DNA from: Bacteroidota bacterium
GTDB lineage: Bacteria; Bacteroidota; Bacteroidia; Chitinophagales; Chitinophagaceae
Reading direction: 5' to 3'
Assembly (NCBI GenBank): GCA_023386855.1
Contig: JAEWIW010000349.1
Coordinates: 1 to 10,761 of the forward strand
DNA length: 10,761 nt
Shown: in pieces, positions 6,453 to 10,761 of the stretch
Numbering within the stretch: the first letter of the stretch is position 1
How the letters are laid out: each line of letters opens with the position of its first letter
Notes under the pieces: generated by a model
What the model saw: the letters and a program-made list of their open reading frames with translations, nothing else
What the model was told of the DNA's origin: nothing
Database searches by the model: none
Program-made: the position numbers and the translations under genes

Positions 6453-7604
6453 ATGCGCCATTTTCTTTCCGGCCTCCTTGGCCTTATTCTATTTTCTGGT
6501 TCCCAGGCACAGCAAGCCGGCGATAAGCCTTTCAGGCTCGATGGGGAACTGAAGAACATTTCCAACGCCCAATGGGTGTATTTCAGTTATGTAACAGACG
6601 GCGAACGAAAGACCGATAGCACTGAATTAAAGCAGGGCAAATACCAGTTCACAGGTTCCCTTGCTGAGCCGGTGATCGGCCGCCTTTCAGTAACCTATAA
6701 ACCTGATGAAAATGGCAATAAAGTGCCCACAGTGTATAAGCGCGACCAGGCCATCGTTTTCCTGGAACCTTCCAGTGTAATTAAAGTACAGAATATTGAT
6801 TCCTTCAGCAATACAAAAGTGAAAGGGTCAAGGGCTCATGTGGCTTACCTTGAACTGCAAAAACAGCTCAGTGCAGTAAATGAGCAGAGTGAACAATTAA
6901 GCAGGCAGTATAGTGAACTGTATAAACAGAAAGATACCGCTGCCATGAAAAAACTGGAACCCCGGTTTGAAGTGGTGGATTCACTTATGAAAGATGTGTA
7001 TACCGCATACATCCGGAAGAATCCTTCTTCACCTGTTGCTGTATATGCCCTTAACCAGGCAGCCGGCTGGGATATAGATCCCGACAAGGTTTCGCCTTTG
7101 ATGGAACTGTTACCCGCAGCTACCCGGAAGCTTCCTTCTGCAAAGGTTTTGGAGGAGAAATTGGAAACTGCCCGTAAAACCGGCGTAGGAAGAATGGCTA
7201 TGGACTTCACCCAGAACGATACACTGGGTAACCCGGTTTCTCTTTCCAGCTTCAGGGGAAAATATGTGCTGGTAGATTTCTGGGCAAGCTGGTGCGGCCC
7301 CTGCCGCGCTGAAAATCCAAACGTTGTGGATGCTTTCAACAAGTACAATGAAAAAGGTTTTACCGTTTTAGGGGTATCGCTCGACCGGTCAAATGCCAAG
7401 GACAAATGGTTAAAAGCGATCCATGATGATAACCTCACCTGGACCCACGTTTCCGACCTGCAATTCTGGAAGAATGCAGTAGCCGTTCAATACGGCATCC
7501 AGGCTATCCCTCAAAACCTGCTGCTCGATCCCCAGGGAAAGATCATTGCAAAAAATCTTAGGGGAGAAGCCCTTCAGAAAAAACTGGCAGAGTTGCTTCC
7601 ATAA
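6453..7604 (+). CDS. Exported TlpA/ResA-like thiol-disulfide oxidoreductase with DUF4369-like N-terminal domain
   Basis: This 383-residue protein probably reduces or exchanges disulfides in the periplasm or at the envelope. Residues 1-19 form a signal peptide (MRHFLSGLLGLILFSGSQA). Residues ~25-125 resemble DUF4369, the beta-rich N-terminal domain common on Bacteroidota thioredoxins (FRLDGELKNISNAQWVYFSY; TDSTELKQGKYQFTGSL). A helical linker (~130-240) follows. The thioredoxin-like domain (~248-383) contains MDFTQNDTLGNPVSLSSFRGKYVLVDFW, the active site WCGPC with C281 and C284, and the cis-proline loop AIPQ (P353). All key residues are intact. An in-frame TAG two codons upstream of ATG 6453 fixes the start; there is no Shine-Dalgarno sequence. 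It is followed by an exported protein gene 72 nt downstream on the same strand, with a terminator-like stem between them. The client protein is unknown. Confidence 0.9.
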   Translation: MRHFLSGLLGLILFSGSQAQQAGDKPFRLDGELKNISNAQWVYFSYVTDGERKTDSTELKQGKYQFTGSLAEPVIGRLSVTYKPDENGNKVPTVYKRDQAIVFLEPSSVIKVQNIDSFSNTKVKGSRAHVAYLELQKQLSAVNEQSEQLSRQYSELYKQKDTAAMKKLEPRFEVVDSLMKDVYTAYIRKNPSSPVAVYALNQAAGWDIDPDKVSPLMELLPAATRKLPSAKVLEEKLETARKTGVGRMAMDFTQNDTLGNPVSLSSFRGKYVLVDFWASWCGPCRAENPNVVDAFNKYNEKGFTVLGVSLDRSNAKDKWLKAIHDDNLTWTHVSDLQFWKNAVAVQYGIQAIPQNLLLDPQGKIIAKNLRGEALQKKLAELLP

Positions 7605-7619
7605 AAATCTTAAAATTAC

Positions 7620-7650
7620 CATGACTGGCTTTTTAAGGCCGGTTATGTTT
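7620..7650 (+). terminator. Terminator-like stem after the thioredoxin gene
   Basis: CATGACTGGC (7620-7629) pairs over ten positions with GCCGGTTATG (7638-7647), with two G-U pairs, around an 8-nt loop. Only TTTA follows, so the T-tract is weak. It lies 15 nt after the stop codon and 29 nt before the next start codon, so it may only partly reduce read-through into the downstream gene. Confidence 0.55.
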
Positions 7651-7676
7651 AGCTTCGTAATCACTAAAAACAACAA

Positions 7677-8525
7677 ATGAAAAGGATCTTCCTGGCAGCG
7701 GCACTGATCGCTGCAATCGGTACCTCTGCCCAAACCGTAAACAAAAAAATCGCCCTCGACAAGGGCCAGCAGATTGAACAGGTAAATAAAGTATCTGCAC
7801 TGATCACCCAGGAAATGATGGGACAAACCATGGAGATCAGCATGGAATCCAATATGACTTCCCTTGTAGAAGTGAAGGACAGGGATGCCAATGGTTTCAA
7901 ACTGGCCAGTACCCTCAAGAAAATGACCATGAACATGACTGCCATGGGTAATGAGCAGAAATTTGATTCTGACAAGCCCGAAGATATGAATGGTCCTATT
8001 GGCCAGGGTCTGAAAGATAAGATCAACGTGGCAAAAGAATATGCTGTAAATAAGGAGGGCATTGTAACTGCTGCACAACAGAATTCAGCAACAAAGGCCG
8101 ATCCCAATTCCATTATGGGAGGCATGATGAATGGCGCAGCAGATGAAAAAGAAGGCGCACAGTTTTCGGCGCTTGCCAACCTGCCTGCAACCGGTGTTAA
8201 GGTTGGACAAAGCTGGAGTGATTCCACTACCGATGGTGATTCCAAAACCATCAATACCTATACCCTTCGCAGCCTTTCAGGCAATGACGGTATTGTGGAT
8301 GTAAAAAGCAACCTGGTGATTAACCGCGAACTGGAACAGCAGGGAATGACCATGCAAATGGCCATGAGTGGAAATATTACGGGTGAATACAGTTTCGACG
8401 TTAAAACCGGTGTGATAAAAAACAGGAAAATGAAAACCGTTGCTTCAGGTACAATTGATGTAATGGGACAATCTGTTCCTTTAACGCTGAACAGCACACT
8501 GGAAAGTACCAGCGCGTTGAAATAA
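7677..8525 (+). CDS. Exported methionine-rich protein, DUF6263-like, function unknown
   Basis: This 282-residue protein has a clear signal peptide (residues 1-19, MKRIFLAAALIAAIGTSAQ). The body is beta-rich and resembles the DUF6263 family of exported Bacteroidota proteins: a LDKGQQIEQVNKVSALITQ segment, alternating polar/hydrophobic strands, a central LPATGVKVGQSWSDS turn, and a final YSFDVKTGVIKNRKMKTVASGTIDV. The family assignment is from pattern memory and its function is unknown. Composition is odd: 20 of 282 residues are methionine, clustered as EMMGQTMEISMESNM (46-60), KMTMNMTAM (82-90), MGGMMNG (147-153) and GMTMQMAM (223-230). There are no cysteines. Methionine clusters can bind copper or act as oxidation sinks, but no metal role is shown. 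It follows the thioredoxin gene on the same strand and converges on zapA. Confidence 0.8.
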   Translation: MKRIFLAAALIAAIGTSAQTVNKKIALDKGQQIEQVNKVSALITQEMMGQTMEISMESNMTSLVEVKDRDANGFKLASTLKKMTMNMTAMGNEQKFDSDKPEDMNGPIGQGLKDKINVAKEYAVNKEGIVTAAQQNSATKADPNSIMGGMMNGAADEKEGAQFSALANLPATGVKVGQSWSDSTTDGDSKTINTYTLRSLSGNDGIVDVKSNLVINRELEQQGMTMQMAMSGNITGEYSFDVKTGVIKNRKMKTVASGTIDVMGQSVPLTLNSTLESTSALK

Positions 8526-8538
8526 ACGCCTGGATGGT

Positions 8539-8605
8539 CTTTTACTGAAGGCTTTTACTGAAGGCCTTACTAAATGGCTTTTACTGAAAGGCAATTACTG
8601 AAAGG
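8539..8605. repeat. Degenerate 13-14-bp tandem repeat, five units
   Basis: Units start at 8539, 8552, 8565, 8578 and 8592. The first two are identical (CTTTTACTGAAGG), the third is CCTTACTAAATGG, and the last two are 14 bp (CTTTTACTGAAAGG and CAATTACTGAAAGG). They fill most of the 95-nt spacer between the stop codons of the DUF6263-like gene and zapA. The array contains the palindrome AAGGCCTT (8561-8568) and is followed by GCCCGGGC (8605-8612). No classical terminator is visible between these converging genes, so the array may serve that role, but this is inference. Confidence 0.85.
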
Positions 8606-8620
8606 CCCGGGCTAGGAAAA

Positions 8621-8902
8621 TTATTTCCGGTCGAGCAAGGCCTCGATTGCATCAAGTTTATCTTTCAGCTCAATATTTTCAGGGGATCCTTCCGGGGATC
8701 CCTTTATTGTTGTGGCATACCAAAGCAGTACCATGGCCACATAATCCTGCATATCCTTACCGGCAAAATTGGTCTTGAAATCCAGCAGTCGTTCATTGAT
8801 CACCTTCACCGTTTTCCTTACGGTCTCCTCATCGGAAGGGTTTATCCTGATCCGGTAATTCCTGTCCCCGATCACCACATTTACCGCAATTAACTGGTCC
8901 AT
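8621..8902 (-). CDS. zapA: Cell division protein ZapA
   Basis: ZapA binds and bundles FtsZ filaments at the mid-cell ring. The 93-residue protein matches the Bacteroidota form: N-terminal strand segment IAVNVVIGDRNYRIRINPSDEE, then helix TVRKTVKVINERLLDFK, the motif FAGKDMQDYVAMVLLWYA, and a C-terminal helix (IELKDKLDAIEALLDRK). An uncommon tandem GSPEGSPE (residues 68-75) lies between the two helical parts; at DNA level it shows as a repeated GGGGATCC. The ATG at 8900-8902 has no strong Shine-Dalgarno. The coiled-coil gene and pheT lie upstream on the same strand, a common arrangement in this phylum, but a plus-strand gene intervenes here, so zapA may have its own promoter. Confidence 0.9.
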   Translation of the reverse strand: MDQLIAVNVVIGDRNYRIRINPSDEETVRKTVKVINERLLDFKTNFAGKDMQDYVAMVLLWYATTIKGSPEGSPENIELKDKLDAIEALLDRK

Positions 8903-8963
8903 ATTTGCAGATATTAACTTAAGAATTATATTTATACCTGATTAGCGAACCTTAACCACAATC

Positions 8964-8971
8964 CAAATATA
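8964..8971 (-). promoter_or_regulatory. Possible -7 element for zapA
   Basis: TATATTTG on the minus strand (8971-8964) matches the Bacteroidota TAnnTTTG element exactly and lies 61 nt before the zapA start. No TTTG is found about 20 nt further upstream, and AT-rich sequence produces such matches by chance, so support is limited. The position just before the zapA gene and just left of the divergent small gene makes it plausible. Confidence 0.3.
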
Positions 8972-8997
8972 TCCTTGAACAACTAAATATATCCATT

Positions 8998-9252
8998 ATG
9001 ATCGCTAAGGTTAAGTCTGCTTCCTTCATCGACAGCATGAAGATTGAATTGAACGACTGCAATGGCAAACCCGTAAAAGCCGTACTTCTCGACGAAACAG
9101 GAAGTATCTGCAGTGAAATGGAAACCCGCGTTAATGAACCGATTTCCGAACTTACCTGGAAAGGACTCAATGATCTCCCTTACGGGGTATATACCCTGGA
9201 GCTTACGCATGGGGCTGAACAGTTCCGGGTCAGGATCGTCAAACGGATCTGA
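8998..9252 (+). CDS. Small protein resembling a free-standing T9SS C-terminal (sorting) domain, no signal peptide
   Basis: This 84-residue protein is not a family I can name with certainty. Its pattern is that of the Ig-like beta domain found at the C-terminus of type IX secretion cargo: strand MKIELNDCNGKPVKAVLLDETGSI (14-37), a middle strand ISELTWKGL, and the typical ending LPYGVYTLELTHGAEQFRVRIVKRI (60-84), compared with the family's L..GvY.l.l..g......kivk. The usual PNP motif before the domain is missing, and there is no signal peptide, so it is unlikely to be exported as cargo. Two cysteines (C21, C38) are present. ATG 8998 has no Shine-Dalgarno. It lies on the opposite strand between zapA and the coiled-coil gene, and its stop is 2 nt from the latter's stop. 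The matching protein-like pattern supports a real gene over the antisense frame at 8983-9279. Confidence 0.7.
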   Translation: MIAKVKSASFIDSMKIELNDCNGKPVKAVLLDETGSICSEMETRVNEPISELTWKGLNDLPYGVYTLELTHGAEQFRVRIVKRI

Positions 9253-9254
9253 AC

Positions 9255-9539
9255 TTATTCGCCCAGCAGGCTGATGCACCGGTCTATTTCCCTGATATAA
9301 GCATTCAACCGTTTTTCCAGTTCTTTTTTGCCAGTTATATCCATTTTGCCCGAAATTGTCCTGAGTACTGCAACCGATTGTTCGAGTTCCTGCAGTTTCC
9401 CAGCCTGCTCTTCCTGTTTTTTAAGAAGCTGTTCATTTTCTTTCTTCAGCTTCTCATTCTCCCTGAGCAATAGATCATGCTGCTTCAATAGCAATTGAAG
9501 CTTCGACTTAATCCTGGCAAGTTGATCTTTTTGCTCCAT
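9255..9539 (-). CDS. Coiled-coil protein downstream of pheT, possible ZapB-like division factor
   Basis: This 94-residue protein has no enzymatic motif. Residues ~5-62 form a continuous charged coiled coil with leucine heptads (LLLKQHDLLLRENEKLKKENEQLL), broken near 63-70 (SGKMDITG), and a short C-terminal helix KKELEKRLNAYIREIDRCISLL follows. Its position between pheT and zapA, small size and coiled-coil nature suggest a ZapA partner comparable to ZapB; this is inference from context, not sequence homology. The ATG (9537-9539) follows the pheT stop by 3 nt. Its Shine-Dalgarno AAAGGA lies in the last codons of pheT, so translation of the two is probably coupled. Its stop lies 2 nt from the end of the convergent small gene, leaving no room for a terminator. 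Confidence 0.8.
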   Translation of the reverse strand: MEQKDQLARIKSKLQLLLKQHDLLLRENEKLKKENEQLLKKQEEQAGKLQELEQSVAVLRTISGKMDITGKKELEKRLNAYIREIDRCISLLGE

Positions 9540-9542
9540 GGT

Positions 9543-10761
9543 TTATCCTTTCCTGATCTCTGCCTGCAGATCTTTTTCCAGTACGTTCATGATCTTTCCC
9601 ATCATGGCATCAATTTCCTTATCCGTCAATGTTCTTTCTTCATCAACAAATGTGAAACTTAGTGCAAGTGATTTTTTATCTGCTCCCAGTTTTTCACTTT
9701 CAAATACATCAAACAGGTTAATGGAGGTCAGCTTCTGGATCTTAGCCTGGCCAATGGTTTGCTCCACTTTTCCGTATTCCATGTTTTTAGGTAGAACGAT
9801 GGAGAGATCGCGGTATACCGGTAATTGTTTAGGGAGTTCAGTATACCTGATCTTTTGATCTGCCGCGATATTCATCAGTTCATCCCAGTACAGGTCTGCA
9901 AAGAACACCGGTTGCCTGATATCAAAACGGTTGAGTTCCTGCTTTGAAACAATGCCGATCAAACCAATAGTTTTATTGCCATGGTGAATGGTCAGCATGG
10001 CATCATGTTTTTCATTGGCGCTTTGCTGGAAGTTAATAGCAGGAATACCCAATTGAAGCAGGATATTGCTCACCTGTCCCTTAAGTAAATAAAAATCCGC
10101 GGGAACCGATTTCTGTCTCCAGCCCGCTTCTGCACGATCCCCTGTGAGGTATAAACACAAGTGCTGAACTTCTTCATACTGTGTATCAGCTTTTTTACTG
10201 TAAGTCTTTCCATATTCGAACAACTGGAGATTGTTATTTTTCCTGTTCAGGTTATAAGCAATGGTTTCCAGTCCGGTTTCCAGCATGGAGGGCCGCATGA
10301 TATTATGCACAGCACTCAGGTTATTGAGCAGTTTCACCGCATGTTCAAGATCCTTTTCATCAAAGTAGGCAGCATTGGTGATCGAGTTGGTAAAGATCTC
10401 GTGGTATCCCAATGCAGCAAGATGATTGGCGATCTTCTCCCTGAAATCATGTTTATAACCCTCATGCTCAACCGAAGGAGAAATGGTAATAGAACTGGGG
10501 ATCTCGATATTATCCAGGCCATCGATTCGCATGATCTCTTCCACAATATCTGCCGGCAAACTGATGTCGGGTTTACTATAAGGAACGGAAACGCGGATAT
10601 CATCAATGCCTTCCTTGTCTATTTCGAAGCCCAGCGCCTGCAATATTTTTTTTACGGTATCAGGATGGTAATTTTTTCCGCTCAGTTTTTTAAGGAAATG
10701 ATATTTCAGTGATACCTGTGTCTTTTCTTTGGGATCGGGGTAAACATCCACGATCTCAGAA
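9543..10761 (-). CDS. pheT: Phenylalanyl-tRNA synthetase beta subunit, C-terminal part
   Basis: PheT is the beta chain of the alpha2-beta2 enzyme that charges tRNA(Phe). The frame is open to the right edge (SEIVDVYPDP...), so the gene begins outside the window; the GTG at 10749-10751 is an internal valine codon and not a start. About 406 residues are visible. The B5 domain comes first (VSLKYHFLKKLSGKNYHPDTVKKILQALGFE through ADIVEEIMRIDGLDNIEIPSSI). The synthetase-like core follows (GYHEIFTNSITN, LNNLSAVHNIMRPSMLETGLETIAYNLNR, FEYGKTY). The C-terminal ferredoxin-fold anticodon-binding domain is last, about 95 residues (LPKQLPVYRDLSIVLPKNMEYGKVEQTI through FVDEERTLTDKEIDAMMGKIMNVLEKDLQAEIRKG). 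All of these are typical. The gene is translationally linked to the coiled-coil gene downstream. Confidence 0.96.
   Translation of the reverse strand, partial: SEIVDVYPDPKEKTQVSLKYHFLKKLSGKNYHPDTVKKILQALGFEIDKEGIDDIRVSVPYSKPDISLPADIVEEIMRIDGLDNIEIPSSITISPSVEHEGYKHDFREKIANHLAALGYHEIFTNSITNAAYFDEKDLEHAVKLLNNLSAVHNIMRPSMLETGLETIAYNLNRKNNNLQLFEYGKTYSKKADTQYEEVQHLCLYLTGDRAEAGWRQKSVPADFYLLKGQVSNILLQLGIPAINFQQSANEKHDAMLTIHHGNKTIGLIGIVSKQELNRFDIRQPVFFADLYWDELMNIAADQKIRYTELPKQLPVYRDLSIVLPKNMEYGKVEQTIGQAKIQKLTSINLFDVFESEKLGADKKSLALSFTFVDEERTLTDKEIDAMMGKIMNVLEKDLQAEIRKG

Noticed and set aside
7410..8254. Two long minus-strand open frames under the thioredoxin and DUF6263-like genes
   Set aside because: They are antisense to two proteins with clear signal peptides and domain patterns, and are low-complexity without motifs.
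8983..9279. Minus-strand open frame of 98 codons opposite the small sorting-domain-like gene
   Set aside because: It overlaps the end of the coiled-coil gene and the whole plus-strand gene; only the plus-strand protein shows a family-like pattern.
10161..10712. Plus-strand open frame of 183 codons inside pheT
   Set aside because: It is antisense to well-conserved PheT sequence and has no domain pattern of its own.
10749..10751. GTG as the start of pheT
   Set aside because: The frame continues to the window edge, and the sequence around it is internal to PheT, just before the B5 domain.

Overview
The window most likely comes from a member of the Bacteroidota, probably near the Chitinophagaceae. 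Three things point there: the rplS promoter fits the Bacteroidota sigma consensus (TTTG, 20 nt, TAnnTTTG); most genes lack a strong Shine-Dalgarno sequence; and the families present (a TlpA-like thioredoxin with a DUF4369-like N-terminus, a DUF6263-like exported protein, a sorting-domain-like small protein, TatA with FGGRKIPE) are typical of that phylum. Placement below phylum level is inference.

Left edge (1-921). The 3' end of a chorismate-binding enzyme, best read as pabB, runs rightward and converges on a leftward lytic transglycosylase. The 491-nt spacer between them is unusually repeat-rich. It holds GGACC/GGTCC-rich repeats with a large hairpin, a 33-bp tandem repeat of about 3.6 copies that is open as a possible 40-residue peptide, a bidirectional terminator, and a 19-bp direct repeat.

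Leftward housekeeping block (922-6247, minus strand). In transcription order this is rny (RNase Y), rplS (ribosomal protein bL19) with its own clear promoter, tatA (twin-arginine translocase), gatA (tRNA amidotransferase subunit A, TTG start) and an MltD-like lytic transglycosylase. A terminator closes rplS before tatA, and the tatA-rplS spacer carries a 51-bp-period repeat.

Rightward envelope genes (6453-8525, plus strand). An exported TlpA/ResA-like thiol oxidoreductase is followed by an exported methionine-rich DUF6263-like protein. A terminator-like stem lies between them.

Division and tRNA-synthetase block (8621-10761). A minus-strand series reads pheT (5' part outside the window), a coiled-coil protein in the position of a ZapB-like partner, and zapA. 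A small plus-strand gene, resembling a free-standing type IX secretion C-terminal domain without a signal peptide, sits between the coiled-coil gene and zapA. It ends 2 nt from the coiled-coil gene's stop codon.

Most of the window is ordinary core genome. I see no defence system, CRISPR array, transposase, tRNA or rRNA. The items most worth a second look are the small sorting-domain-like gene, the repeat-rich convergent spacers, and the methionine-rich exported protein beside the thioredoxin.
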